A DNA stretch of 64,000 nt. Source: CAZSMC01 sp964607755. Lineage in GTDB: Bacteria; Zhuqueibacterota; Zhuqueibacteria; Residuimicrobiales; Krinioviventaceae. How positions within the stretch are numbered: the stretch's first letter is position 1; every line of letters starts with the position of its first letter. The stretch lies in contig CAZSMC010000002.1 in NCBI GenBank assembly GCA_964607755.1, positions 62,001 to 126,000 on the forward strand, in the 5' to 3' direction. Shown in pieces: positions 26,020 through 36,336 of this stretch. Made by a program: the position numbers and the translations under genes. The notes beneath the pieces are model-generated. The model was not told the DNA's origin and searched no databases. It saw only the letters and a program-made list of their open reading frames with translations.

Positions 26020-29000
26020 TTAATAGTACAGCAGACGTTCGGCGCGATTGATCACAGCGACTTTCAACGTCGTTTCACCAACGCCTTCAACCTCAATGTG
26101 CATCAGATACATTCCACTGGCGACGGGCACATCAGATGAGTTACGCAGGTCCCATTCAGCATAGGACTGATCGCTTGTGCCCTGAGCCTGACGGGTTGCG
26201 TCATCAATCACCTTGATTAAATTGCCGCCCAAATCGAATATACGAATGGTTGCATTCTCTGCAGGCATATTGGTAATGCGCATAATTCGATCGGTCGGTG
26301 TGCGTTCTGCAGGGTTATAGCCATAATACGGATTGGGCACAGCCATGATCTTGTCCAGATTCGCTTTGGCCACTTCTTTTGCTGTTTGCGGGGCTTTGGC
26401 TGTGAACTGGAATTTATCCGCTGGCAAGTTGGGATGACTGGCAAAAATATCAATTGTAAAGGCACCTTCCTTATACGGGTGATCGCCGCGAGCTGACGGC
26501 CAAATCGCGTATAACACATCAGATGCCGGACCCCAGTTTTCATCATCATACACCGTCGAGGGATCTTCGGCATAAGTACTGGACATGATGTATATATATT
26601 CCCGGCCGCCCAAATCGGCAAATGTCTCCGTTTCCGGGTCCCATCCCATGTCCCAGATATTATTTGCCAGCCGTGGTGTATGGTTATCATCCAGACCTGG
26701 CATACTGTCTTGTTCAACAATACACACGTTTAACTGACGGTCATTTTCGACATCCCATGCCTCGAAAGGAACAGTGCCCACAGCCTCAAAGGCGTACCCT
26801 TTATCTCGACGGTAGACCGCCGCCTTTTGCTGATGTTCATCTGCAGGACCAGAAAAACGCAATTGAACATTGACAAAATCACCGGGTTCGGCTGTGCTGC
26901 CAAAGAAATTAAAACCATTAAACAAACCGCCAAAAAGCGCGTGGCCCCCGGCATTCGTTCCGCTAATCCAGCGCGGGCCGTCAAAATCCCAGCCTTGCAA
27001 ATAAGTCGCAGCCAAATCAGGAGGATAAGCCTCACCCAGTTTGTTGAAATTGATACCTGGATCCGGACCAATGGCTTTAACGACCAACCCATCAACGACC
27101 GGATAATCTTCGTTACCGGATTGATTTGTTTGGTCTTTCAGCTTGTACTCACCAGCCGTCTCATCTTTCAGGTGCCAGACAAATCCATCATCTTTAGATG
27201 CGAATTCAACGCTGTAAGTATGTCCGGTAATCTCTAACGGATTGACAACCTCAGCAATGACCTGGCCGTCGCTCTTGCCGGCCACGTGCTCAGCTTCTAT
27301 TATGCTGGCTGGATCCTCTGCAGCAACCTTGTTTAAAAATTGACCTGGGACAACTTGCAGAGCATTTAAACCACTTTCTGCCACCTTTGGCGACACATCA
27401 GGATTCACCGCATAAGCTGAGACAGCATAATAATATTTTTTGTAATTGTATAGCGGCACACCTTTGATTTTATCCTGGTCCAGGATTATTTTATGAGTCA
27501 GACCAGTGTTTGCGCCAAAGGCGACAGGTTTATTCAGCACCATGCCTGTTTCCGCGTCATAGGTATCATCGAAAACAATACCCAGTTCACTATCTATATC
27601 ATACGTGGCAATGCGGGTCCAGGGACCGGCTGCTGATTCACCCTGATAAATGTTATAGCCTTCGAATTTATAACCGCTATATTCGTAATTTTCGATTTCT
27701 TTATATTTTTCCTGATCATCACTCCAGACCAAAACAGCTTTGCCGTCCAAACCGGTTGCTGAAACGACCGGGGAAGGTGGTTTTGGCAGGTCGAAATCGT
27801 TATCAAAAGCATTTTGCGCGAACGAGTCAAAGAATCTCAAAGCTCGAACCGCTGCGATATTATCTGTTCCCGGGGCAATAATTTTGGCGCCGACAATCAC
27901 CTGTTCATCACCCGCAGCCAGAGTAAACGGACCGGATGAAATCAGAAATCGGCGGTCAGCAGGTTCGGTATCCAGATATCCCGAGCCCGAAACAGGATCG
28001 CCCGCAAATACGAATTTTGTCGGGTTGCCTTCATCATCCGTGTATGAAGATCCATCACTGGCGTATCCCTTCATAAAATTAAAGCATTGGGTGGCATCTT
28101 CAGGATCGCCATAGGGATCCGGAGCGCCGTTCCAGTAATAGACAAAAGACGTCATCGGCAGGAATTCGCCGTCTACCAACGGACCCTGGAAAAAGTCGAA
28201 ACCCAGTGCTGGCGGGGTTGTGCCATAAGTGGCATCTGTCGGACTGCCGTTATAACAATAACCCATGCTCAATGTGGTATCGCAGCCAACAACGTCGTCG
28301 CCGGCGTCACCCAAATCCGGGTCGTCCCATACAGCAATATACACGGAGTCATAATCCGTTGTAGATTTGTTAATCACCGTCCATTTGAGAAACATCACAT
28401 TACCCAACGGGTCGTTTGTGTTATAACCAAACACCTCGGTCTGGACTTCAATACCCATGGGTTTTGTTGAAAACAAGTTGGCGTGAGCTGACGGATCAGC
28501 GTCGTTAATGGTGAAAAACAGTGTTTGATCGCCAGTGATTTTCGGCTTTTTTTGACCATTTTCCGTTACAGCGGGAGCGCCCTGGTCGAACGGCCAGGAG
28601 TCCCAGTCTCCGGTGCCATCGCTATTGATTTTATAAATCCGGTATTCGTCCGCTTCAGGATCTGCCGGATTGCCATTGATGATCGGACCGGGTTGATATT
28701 CACTGGCGTACTCGGCACAAGCCGTACGAACTTTACCATCAGGATCTTTACCAACGATCCACAATCCTGAAGCATAGTCGATTGTTTTGTTTGTGCCTTT
28801 TGGCCATTCCATACCGGAACTGCCGGTCACATCGTTATCGACAATTTTACCATTATTTGTAATCCAGCAGGCTATGGTATTCGCATCAAACTGCTCGGAA
28901 TAGCCCTGCGTTACCGGTTTCGCTAACATTGCATCACTTTTCGATTCGGCTATCGCCGGTGGACTTGAAATAAAGACCAGGGCGCATGCCAGAATCGATA

Positions 29001-29031
29001 AAAGCGCTATGCATCTGACAATTCTATTCAT
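26020..29031 (-). CDS. Large secreted protein with fibronectin-type segments and FlgD-like tail, 1003 aa
   Basis: Exported protein with signal peptide (ending AIA) and a ribosome binding site CAGGAGATTATGTT. The body has no enzyme motif that I recognise. Features: an N-terminal module (about 45-410) with GLWIVGKDPDGKVR and many Asp/Gly-rich turns (DDPDLGDAGDDVVG), a fibronectin-like module (about 415-560, with YKFEGYNIYQGESAAGPW), and a C-terminal FlgD-like domain (about 905-1003) that starts VPNPYYGYNPAERTPTDRI and ends in RAERLLYY. This tail is a variant of the PNPFN sorting class. Proteins of this plan are common in Calditrichota/KSB1 next to TonB receptors and PorV-like proteins, as here. 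Probably a surface or extracellular protein; the ligand is unknown. Confidence 0.8.
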   Translation of the reverse strand: MNRIVRCIALLSILACALVFISSPPAIAESKSDAMLAKPVTQGYSEQFDANTIACWITNNGKIVDNDVTGSSGMEWPKGTNKTIDYASGLWIVGKDPDGKVRTACAEYASEYQPGPIINGNPADPEADEYRIYKINSDGTGDWDSWPFDQGAPAVTENGQKKPKITGDQTLFFTINDADPSAHANLFSTKPMGIEVQTEVFGYNTNDPLGNVMFLKWTVINKSTTDYDSVYIAVWDDPDLGDAGDDVVGCDTTLSMGYCYNGSPTDATYGTTPPALGFDFFQGPLVDGEFLPMTSFVYYWNGAPDPYGDPEDATQCFNFMKGYASDGSSYTDDEGNPTKFVFAGDPVSGSGYLDTEPADRRFLISSGPFTLAAGDEQVIVGAKIIAPGTDNIAAVRALRFFDSFAQNAFDNDFDLPKPPSPVVSATGLDGKAVLVWSDDQEKYKEIENYEYSGYKFEGYNIYQGESAAGPWTRIATYDIDSELGIVFDDTYDAETGMVLNKPVAFGANTGLTHKIILDQDKIKGVPLYNYKKYYYAVSAYAVNPDVSPKVAESGLNALQVVPGQFLNKVAAEDPASIIEAEHVAGKSDGQVIAEVVNPLEITGHTYSVEFASKDDGFVWHLKDETAGEYKLKDQTNQSGNEDYPVVDGLVVKAIGPDPGINFNKLGEAYPPDLAATYLQGWDFDGPRWISGTNAGGHALFGGLFNGFNFFGSTAEPGDFVNVQLRFSGPADEHQQKAAVYRRDKGYAFEAVGTVPFEAWDVENDRQLNVCIVEQDSMPGLDDNHTPRLANNIWDMGWDPETETFADLGGREYIYIMSSTYAEDPSTVYDDENWGPASDVLYAIWPSARGDHPYKEGAFTIDIFASHPNLPADKFQFTAKAPQTAKEVAKANLDKIMAVPNPYYGYNPAERTPTDRIMRITNMPAENATIRIFDLGGNLIKVIDDATRQAQGTSDQSYAEWDLRNSSDVPVASGMYLMHIEVEGVGETTLKVAVINRAERLLYY

Positions 29032-29110
29032 AACATAATCTCCTGTTTAATTCTGTTGTAGCCGTCTAAACTGGACTTGCGAACGGTTTATAACTGTCAT
29101 CTTTTTCCGT

Positions 29111-32050
29111 TTACAAGCTAAAACGCAGACCCAAACGGACCTGACGAGGTGCTTGCCAGTTTTCAGGATCGTTTATAAAAGATCGATACATTTCAGCAGC
29201 GCGTTGTCCACCGTTTGATTCGATCCAGGCCTGGCCTCGATCGGTTTCCAACCAGCCATTTGTATCAGGACGTCCTGTGGCTTCGTAAATACCACTTGTG
29301 TAACCCATTGCACCACTTCGAGTATCTTTACGATTGAATGGCTGTTTGGTATCCAGTAGATTCATGATCCACAGATAGACATTGAAATTAACACCTGCGA
29401 GTTCGATGTCGCGATCAAGTCTGAGGTCTATGTTGTAAGTCCAGTCTGTATAAACAGAGTTGACACCGCCAACCGGATAAGCAGTTGAAAATGTTGCCTG
29501 ATAGATTGTGTCTTCGACACGCTTTGGTGTGTACGGGAAACCACTTCCGGCAGTGAATAACAGGTTTGCACCCCATTCATTAAACCGATAATCCAGATTA
29601 GCAGAAAGCGTATGTCTCTGATCATAATCAAGCGGCGCAACAAAAATCGGATAGTATTCGTTACCGATCCATGTCACATAAAAGTTACTGGCAGATGTGG
29701 AGCCAGTCCCTTGAGCAAATTGTAATGTATAATTCACGTTAGCAGTCAAGCCACCTGTGGGGCGGAGCTTGTAGGTAAAGGACATACCTTTAACCTTGCC
29801 ATAATCGCCATTTTGGTATTGCGCATAAGTACTCGGGCTGGCGTTCTGACGGTTCTTGAGGACAACGTGATCGGTAATTTCTTTATAATAAGCCGTAATA
29901 CTCAGCGAAGAGCTGTTGGTAAGTTGCTGAGCAATACCAACTTCATAAGAGGTTGTCTTTACCGGACCAAGTGCGGGATTACCAATGTCCACCTGATTAC
30001 CCTGAACCAACTGTGCCGCATAGTAGGTCCAACCTGTATACAAGAAGCGCAGTTCAGGTTGTTGAACGAATTTGCCAAACTGGGCATGAAAAACCGTACG
30101 GTCAGTTACCGGAAAAGACATACCTAAACGCGGACTTATATTCAGGTGAGGTTCTGTTTCTTCCAGCGAAGCCGGATCAACAGTCGCACCCTTTACCTGT
30201 ATATTAAACGGATCTTTGGGCTGTTCATCATTGGCATTCATGTAATCTGCGCGCAGACCGATATTTAATACCAGGTCTGACAATTCAATCTTGTCCTGAA
30301 TGTAAAATGCGCCAATGACCGGATGTTTGGCCGCATCCCGTCCCTCATCCAATGTGTTGGAGGGATCCACTTCATTATTGTCAAAATAAGTGGGGTAGCC
30401 AAAGTTTTCCGTATAAGCGCCGCGATAAGCGATGGCAGGATCAATGTCCGGGTTGTTCGAGAAGGTACCTGACAAACGCCATGGCTGAGTAGCATAACGC
30501 CGGATAGTGTTATAGCGGTACTCAAAACCGGTTTTAATTTCATGTGTTGTGCCAATCTGATGAGTCAGGTCCGCCTTTAACCCAAGGACATTCGCACGGT
30601 TTAATGTATAGTATGGATAGGGATAATGCGGTGGAGCATAAATGCCGGATCCCAGTCTCACGTAACTGCTTCGCAGTTGGCCATCCTGAGTGAGGAATGG
30701 ATTGAAAACGCCATTGTTATTCCAGTCCGTCTTGTCGGTATAATCACCAAGCTGCCGTTCATAGACAGGATCATAAACTTCATCACCAAAAGAGCTGTAA
30801 TAACCTGTAGCCTGGTAATAGGTTTTGTCGCTTATGGTATGAGTTACTTTGCCGTATACCGAATAGTTGAAATCCTCTTGCGCGGCGACATGTTCTTCAT
30901 TAACCAGTGAACGGAACTGGCTGAAATCACGCCATTCGGAAATGGAACCGTTACCACCGATTTTAATGCGAACCGGGTTAAAATCGAATTGTAAATTACC
31001 ATTAAAGTTCCAGCTTTTACCCCAGTTTGTCGGCAGCGGGCCTTCTTCATTTCTTATGGGCAACAGCCAGTTTTCTTTAGCCACCTGTTGTGTATCGAGA
31101 CCGGTCTGAGACAGGGTCATGTCCTCATAGCTGAAATCACCATCAAGTACCGGATGGGTTCCAGCAGATGGTTGGCGGTCAGCCTCGTATGAGTATTCAC
31201 CGGCCACAAAAAATGACACCTTGTCCGAAAAAACCGGGCCGCTTGCTGTCAGGTTATAGATGTTGTAACCGTAAGAATAGGTGCTCAAGAAATCATCTTC
31301 TTCGCTGAGAAATTCATCGGTCACAACTTCACCTGAGATACGCAAATCCTGAGCACCGCTTTTACTGGAAGCAACCACGATACCTGAATTTGCAAAACCG
31401 TATTCAGCAGAAAAACCACCGGCCTGGTAATTGATCTGTTCAACGGATGTGATAGGCACATCACCTACACGTTCACCGGTGCGCAAATTGTTTGAATAAA
31501 TGCCATCAACATAATAAGCAATTTCACTTGTACGACCACCGCGGACATACATATCGCCCCTGGCCGTAACAACTCCAGTATTTGTACTCACAGCGGCATC
31601 CAGGCTTCGCAGCGGCATATTCTCGATGTCCTGCGCAGTCATAATGGATGTTTCGTTGGTGACATTTTTGTTAATTAGCGGACGTTCCGCCGTAATGACA
31701 ACCTCTTCACCGGTTATCGCTTCGGCAGGAAGTTCAAAGGTGAGTTCAGTTGTCAAGTCAACACTTACCATAACATTTCTTATCGTTACAGCACGATACC
31801 CAATGAACTGGGCTCTGATTGAATATTCCCCTGGGGAAACATTCAAAATCACAAATTGTCCTTCCACGTTTGTAGCAGCACCTAAACTTGTACCCACTAC
31901 AACGACATTGGCAGCCGGTAACGGCTCTCCTGTTTCACTATCAACAACCTTACCGGTCACTTTACCGTAAATGGCTGCGAATAACGAAGCAGGCAAAAGA
32001 GCAGTTATAAGGATGGCCGCCACGACGATTCTACTAACACTTCTTCTCAT
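29111..32050 (-). CDS. TonB-dependent receptor with carboxypeptidase-regulatory-like N-terminus
   Basis: Outer-membrane active transporter, 979 residues. A near-perfect ribosome binding site (AAAGGAGGTAAT) precedes the ATG. Signal peptide (1-25) is followed by a CarboxypepD_reg-like domain (about 29-112, GKVTGKVVDSETGEPLPAANVVV ... GEYSIRAQFIGYR), the plug (about 115-230, with ITAERPLINKNVTNETSIM, a TonB-box-proximal region, and MYVRGGRTSEIAYYVDGIYS) and a 22-strand-type barrel ending in LRFSL. The layout is that of SusC-like/CirA-like receptors of the FCB group, although no SusD partner is present. It starts a three-gene unit with the 1003-aa secreted protein and the PorV-like protein. Substrate unknown. 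Confidence 0.93.
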   Translation of the reverse strand: MRRSVSRIVVAAILITALLPASLFAAIYGKVTGKVVDSETGEPLPAANVVVVGTSLGAATNVEGQFVILNVSPGEYSIRAQFIGYRAVTIRNVMVSVDLTTELTFELPAEAITGEEVVITAERPLINKNVTNETSIMTAQDIENMPLRSLDAAVSTNTGVVTARGDMYVRGGRTSEIAYYVDGIYSNNLRTGERVGDVPITSVEQINYQAGGFSAEYGFANSGIVVASSKSGAQDLRISGEVVTDEFLSEEDDFLSTYSYGYNIYNLTASGPVFSDKVSFFVAGEYSYEADRQPSAGTHPVLDGDFSYEDMTLSQTGLDTQQVAKENWLLPIRNEEGPLPTNWGKSWNFNGNLQFDFNPVRIKIGGNGSISEWRDFSQFRSLVNEEHVAAQEDFNYSVYGKVTHTISDKTYYQATGYYSSFGDEVYDPVYERQLGDYTDKTDWNNNGVFNPFLTQDGQLRSSYVRLGSGIYAPPHYPYPYYTLNRANVLGLKADLTHQIGTTHEIKTGFEYRYNTIRRYATQPWRLSGTFSNNPDIDPAIAYRGAYTENFGYPTYFDNNEVDPSNTLDEGRDAAKHPVIGAFYIQDKIELSDLVLNIGLRADYMNANDEQPKDPFNIQVKGATVDPASLEETEPHLNISPRLGMSFPVTDRTVFHAQFGKFVQQPELRFLYTGWTYYAAQLVQGNQVDIGNPALGPVKTTSYEVGIAQQLTNSSSLSITAYYKEITDHVVLKNRQNASPSTYAQYQNGDYGKVKGMSFTYKLRPTGGLTANVNYTLQFAQGTGSTSASNFYVTWIGNEYYPIFVAPLDYDQRHTLSANLDYRFNEWGANLLFTAGSGFPYTPKRVEDTIYQATFSTAYPVGGVNSVYTDWTYNIDLRLDRDIELAGVNFNVYLWIMNLLDTKQPFNRKDTRSGAMGYTSGIYEATGRPDTNGWLETDRGQAWIESNGGQRAAEMYRSFINDPENWQAPRQVRLGLRFSL

Positions 32051-32723
32051 GAAGATTACCTCCTTTGTTCCCGTTAAATCTGTTGATTAAAGGATAGAAA
32101 ACAACGTGGTGTAACTCTTCTCATCACCTCCTTCCAATAATTCATTTTTTTTCTTATATTTTTACAACAAATAAATTATTCTATTAAAATAAATCAATCG
32201 GGAAAAAGCGAGAAAAATATGCCTCGTTGCTCACACCAGGGCATGTATAACTTGTAAACAACAATACAAACTATATATTTTTTGACACGTTAGTTCTCAG
32301 TGGATCCTTTACACAGGACTTGATGAATATAAATCATTTAAGATTTAATGTCAAGAAATAAATGGATTGCAACGTATAAGCTCAGTTATCGGTTGATATG
32401 CTCTATCTAAACTAAACAATGGGTCACAAATCTTTTCTGCATCAATGTTGTATCATTTTATAAATTTGGAAATTATAATGTGTTATTCCCAAGTTTTGTG
32501 ACCCATTGTTGGAATTGTAACTATAGTCAAGTTTTTCCGGGTTGGGTGCTTTATAGATATAATTTTAACAAATAGGTTGGGGTTGTTCAGCGATACATTG
32601 TTGGGATTGTTTCTGATATTTTGACCGAAATACAATTGATATATTTTTTATACAACAGTCACTGTGGCGACTCTCAACAACAGTTTGATTTCTGTAAATT
32701 TACTCCCTAAATAAAAGTGTTTC
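32051..32723. other. Intergenic region upstream of the TonB receptor
   Basis: 673 bases with no gene seen. It separates two genes on the - strand: the TonB receptor gene starts at its left end and the hemW gene ends at its right end. The region is very AT-rich near 32140-32340, where the receptor promoter would lie. It contains the 96-base inverted-repeat structure listed separately and an imperfect 15-base direct repeat (CATTGTTGGAATTGT at 32504-32518, CATTGTTGGGATTGT at 32596-32610). Confidence 0.5.
32415..32510. repeat. Perfect 16-base inverted repeat with 64-base spacer
   Basis: AACAATGGGTCACAAA at 32415-32430 and its exact reverse complement TTTGTGACCCATTGTT at 32495-32510. This may be the ends of a miniature transposable element or a paired regulator site upstream of the TonB receptor gene. 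The spacer is AT-rich and non-coding. Confidence 0.85.
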
Positions 32724-33914
32724 CTATATCGATTTGCTCTTTGAAAAGGTTTCACATATATAATTGTAAAGGAGTAAACCCTGTTGAGTCAATGCAATAT
32801 TTCGATTATTCGTGGTTAATAGTTTCTCGGAAGGAGAGTGCGAGAAAGGAGAAATGTGGGTATCACTACCACCGCATTTTTCTATTTCGGTTGAAAAAGT
32901 ATTTATAAAAGATTGATTATATTTTCGAGACCATTTTAACATATCGATGCCGTTTCTTTGCCGGAGACCGAGCATCAGGTCTTCCAATTTGCGCTTTGCA
33001 GTGGACACTTTTTCCTTGTCAGAAAGGGGAAAAGTTTGTCTTTGGAGCATGGAGCAATAGTCTTTCAGGTTTGCAACATTCCAACATCTGTAAAATCCAT
33101 CATAAGAATGAGCCGACGGTCCCAACCCGAGATACGCACTATGATCCCAGTATTTTTGATTGTGCTGCGACTGAAAGCCAGGCAACGCAAAATTAGAAAT
33201 TTCATAATGTCCATAACCCTTCTCTTCCAGCACCTGTTTGCCGGTGATGTACATTTCCCGCTCTATTTCTTCATCGCATTTTTTGATTGCCTCATTCGCT
33301 AGCTTGTTTGTTAACTGCGTGCCAGGTTCAAAAGTGAGGCCGTACGTTGAAACATGTTGAGGATGATAGCGCAATGCTGTTGAAAGGGTCTGTTTCCAGG
33401 ACAGCATCGATTGAACCGGAATACCAAACATGATATCCAGGCCAATATTTTCAAAACCCGCTTTTCTGGCTGCCTGCAAAGTGAGATCTGCATCTTTGGC
33501 AGAATGTATTCTTGACAAAAAAGCCAATTCATTATCTGAAAAACTTTGCACACCCACCGTGAGTCTGTTAATTCCGGCTTTTCGAAAATCTATTAATTTC
33601 GAATTCACCACTGCACCCGGATTCACTTCCATGGTAATCTCGGGCTGAGAAGCCAGGATAAATTTTTTCGATATTTCATTCAAGATAATATTACAATCAT
33701 GAGGAGACATAAGAGATGGCGTGCCGCCGCCAAAATATATCGTTGAAAAAATCTGCTCTTTGGCCCCCGGTGTTTGTCCGTATAATTTTATTTCCTGACA
33801 CAGCGCACGCAAAAAATTGTTTTTTTCATCGAGACGGGTTGTGGAATAAAAATCACAATAAATGCATTTTTTGCGGCAGAAAGGAAAGTGTATATATAAC
33901 CCAGCGAATTGCAT
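32724..33914 (-). CDS. hemW: HemW-like radical SAM protein (heme chaperone, HemN family)
   Basis: Cytoplasmic radical-SAM protein related to oxygen-independent coproporphyrinogen oxidase but of the HemW type, which hands heme to respiratory enzymes. 396 residues. The cluster motif CRKKCIYC (Cys13, Cys17, Cys20) follows YIHFPF, and the HemW-diagnostic HNQKYW lies near residue 240, followed by LGLGPSAHSY. FGGGTPS and EVNPG are the SAM-binding strands. GGAGG lies nine bases before the ATG. It is the last gene of a compact - strand run that starts at 41388. A heme-handling factor suits a genome that encodes multiheme and b-type cytochromes. Confidence 0.92.
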   Translation of the reverse strand: MQFAGLYIHFPFCRKKCIYCDFYSTTRLDEKNNFLRALCQEIKLYGQTPGAKEQIFSTIYFGGGTPSLMSPHDCNIILNEISKKFILASQPEITMEVNPGAVVNSKLIDFRKAGINRLTVGVQSFSDNELAFLSRIHSAKDADLTLQAARKAGFENIGLDIMFGIPVQSMLSWKQTLSTALRYHPQHVSTYGLTFEPGTQLTNKLANEAIKKCDEEIEREMYITGKQVLEEKGYGHYEISNFALPGFQSQHNQKYWDHSAYLGLGPSAHSYDGFYRCWNVANLKDYCSMLQRQTFPLSDKEKVSTAKRKLEDLMLGLRQRNGIDMLKWSRKYNQSFINTFSTEIEKCGGSDTHISPFSHSPSEKLLTTNNRNIALTQQGLLLYNYICETFSKSKSI

Positions 33915-33957
33915 GAGAAAACGCCTCCGGGGTCGGGCGCCCGGAAAGTATTAGATT

Positions 33958-34683
33958 TTATTGAATGACATCAAAAATGCGGTCCCAACGGATGGCCCCG
34001 GCAAGGTTCCAAAATGGTTCGTATTTATCCCAGGAAAAATAAATCACCAAAGCCTGGCCGACCACGTTCTCCATAGGCATAAAGCCCCAGTACCGGCTAT
34101 CTGCACTGTTGTCCCGGTTGTCTCCCATCATGAACAAATGATCCGGCGGCACAACTACCGGACCAAAGTTACTCACCCGGCTGTGGCTTTCCGCATATTT
34201 CCGAATGGTATATTGTTGACCGTCCGGTCTGGTAATCCGGTAATATTTTACGTAGCGGCCTTCTTCGTGATCAAACGTTTTCTTTAGGAATTCTTCTTTA
34301 CCTTCCGGTTTGCCATTGACATAAAGCACATTATCACGCACCTGGATGGTATCGCCAGCAATCCCAACACATCTTTTGATGTAATCCAGTTTTTCATTTT
34401 TCGGGTATTTAAAAATCACAATTTCACCGCGTTCCGGCTTTTTAAATACTGGAAGCCGGGTCGATGGAATTTTAATATCTGTTCCGATAATCCGTTCCGG
34501 TGTTTTGGCACCGTATATGAATTTGTTAACCAGTAAAAAATCACCAATAAGAAGAGTATCTTTCATAGAACCCGTTGGAATGCGAAATGCCTGAATCACA
34601 AAGGCTCTCAATAGAAGCGCAGCTAAAATGGCCACTCCAAATGCTTCAAAATATTCCTGAAATATTCGCTTCTTTTTACCCAT
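33958..34683 (-). CDS. lepB: Signal peptidase I
   Basis: Membrane-bound leader peptidase that removes signal peptides after export. With the ATG at 34683 (preceded by AAAGGAAAGGAA) it has 241 residues; an ATG at 34716 would add 11 residues. One N-terminal transmembrane helix (about 13-32) is followed by the catalytic serine region (RIPTGSMKDTL, Ser39) and the lysine region (DYIKRCVGIAGD, Lys103), then the MGDNRDNSADSRYWG box near the C-terminus. All family boxes are intact. The many exported proteins in this window are its expected clients. It lies 39 bases after the ABC permease gene. Confidence 0.96.
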   Translation of the reverse strand: MGKKKRIFQEYFEAFGVAILAALLLRAFVIQAFRIPTGSMKDTLLIGDFLLVNKFIYGAKTPERIIGTDIKIPSTRLPVFKKPERGEIVIFKYPKNEKLDYIKRCVGIAGDTIQVRDNVLYVNGKPEGKEEFLKKTFDHEEGRYVKYYRITRPDGQQYTIRKYAESHSRVSNFGPVVVPPDHLFMMGDNRDNSADSRYWGFMPMENVVGQALVIYFSWDKYEPFWNLAGAIRWDRIFDVIQ

Positions 34684-34722
34684 TTCCTTTCCTTTCATAC
34701 TGCGGATGTTCGCCAAGAGTTG

Positions 34723-36336
34723 TTAATATATCCATTCCAAACGTTCCAAATATTTAGCAGCCGAACGGCTGCTGATTTGAAAAAGAAATAAAACATAGAC
34801 AAAAAATAACACAAATGCAATAACTTGCTGGTTCAAATACAGCCCGATTCCAAGAATGGTCAAGCCTATGACCGCACACACCAGGGCAATGAACGTGGAC
34901 ACATAAGATGCCCCGGCTGAGACCATGTACCGCGGATCAGTCCAGTCAAACCGTGCAGATTTGGCGCCGAACATGAGTCCGACAGCGCCGGCGCCAATAG
35001 CCAACAACCATTCTCCGCCGGTAATATAGAACAAATTTGCCGTGCTGATTGGATTTCTGCTTGCAGAAATTGCAATTGAAATCGTCACGGCAACGATAAC
35101 CGGTAAAACATTTCTTATTAATTTTGCTGACAAAAACAAGCTCCAGGGACGCGGGGCAATTTTTAAATAAAAGAACGAAAACTGTTCGAGCGGAATACTC
35201 AATCGGGTCAGACTTGAACTCGCAAGTACGACAAAAATAGTTAGAGGAGTATACGAACTAACCATTGAAAGTGTTTCCGATGAATCTACCGGATTATCGC
35301 TGAAAAATGGCAAAACAATAATGATCGCCAGGAAAATAAGGTTCGATTGCAGCATTCTGGTATCGCGGAAAATGATGCGATTTTCTTTCATTAATAGTGT
35401 AGGCAAGAGCGGCAAGGTCTGCATTTTCTTCTTGTTCTGAGCAGAAACGCCCTGAGACCGGGCAGCTATCGCGTTCCAGGCTCCTTTTTCTTCCAACCGG
35501 AATCGTAATTCGCCACAGAATAGCAAAAAGATCAACCCTGATGCAAAAACAATAAAGCTGTAAATGATAAACATGGCAAGGTTTTGATGCAAGGGATAAA
35601 AAAGAACACTCGCCAGCCAGTTGGACGGCAAAACCATAATGTCGGAAAAAGAAGAGCCCAGCGCTTTAAACGATTGCACAGTTTCTGCGCTGTATTCTAA
35701 AGACACCGGATCAAGTTGTGAAAAACGAAAAAACTGTACACTTGCCCAGCCTGCGAGAATAAGCAGGGCCATAACAAGTGTAGCCAACTTGCGTGTTTTT
35801 TTAATCGGGAAAAATCTTGCCAGCAAAAAAGCAATCAAAGTTGAAATGCCTGTGGGGATCATGATAAATAAAATTGACACTATGAGCATTGGTAGCAAAA
35901 AAAGCGGAAAGGCATCCAGGGTCAGGAAAACCGCTAAAAAAATGGGGAAACCGAATGCGAAAAAAAAGCCGAAATTGCTAATGCAGGTGTCCAAAAATTT
36001 ATACTGGAAAATAACTTTTTTTGAGATGGGTAAAGCAGATAACAGACTCAGATCGTCAGCTAAAAAATGGTGGTGCAACACCACAGGGAGGCCGGTAAAA
36101 ACAAGCATAAAACTGAGTCCGAACATTGAAATCGACACGAAATGCCGAATAAGAGCCATTCCGGTTTCGGGATTTACAGCCCACATTCGGAAGAGGTTAT
36201 TTATCTGGAAAAAAATAAGCAGAGGGACGATCAGCAGTCCAACTAGTTTGAAAAGTGAGCGTTTGTTCTGCATCACGCCGCCGCGAAAGGCGCTGGTTAA
36301 AATTCGCCAGCGATTTCTCATTAACAGTAAAATCAT
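34723..36336 (-). CDS. ABC-2-type transporter permease
   Basis: Integral membrane subunit, 537 residues with about twelve hydrophobic segments in two halves separated by a polar stretch (about 275-310, RFRLEEKGAWNAIAARSQGVS). The N-terminal arginine-rich WRILTSAFRGG and the absence of a binding-protein gene point to an ABC-2 exporter or membrane-remodelling type rather than an importer. Its ATG immediately follows the TAA of the ATPase gene, so the two form one transporter. Substrate unknown. Confidence 0.85.
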   Translation of the reverse strand: MILLLMRNRWRILTSAFRGGVMQNKRSLFKLVGLLIVPLLIFFQINNLFRMWAVNPETGMALIRHFVSISMFGLSFMLVFTGLPVVLHHHFLADDLSLLSALPISKKVIFQYKFLDTCISNFGFFFAFGFPIFLAVFLTLDAFPLFLLPMLIVSILFIMIPTGISTLIAFLLARFFPIKKTRKLATLVMALLILAGWASVQFFRFSQLDPVSLEYSAETVQSFKALGSSFSDIMVLPSNWLASVLFYPLHQNLAMFIIYSFIVFASGLIFLLFCGELRFRLEEKGAWNAIAARSQGVSAQNKKKMQTLPLLPTLLMKENRIIFRDTRMLQSNLIFLAIIIVLPFFSDNPVDSSETLSMVSSYTPLTIFVVLASSSLTRLSIPLEQFSFFYLKIAPRPWSLFLSAKLIRNVLPVIVAVTISIAISASRNPISTANLFYITGGEWLLAIGAGAVGLMFGAKSARFDWTDPRYMVSAGASYVSTFIALVCAVIGLTILGIGLYLNQQVIAFVLFFVYVLFLFQISSRSAAKYLERLEWIY

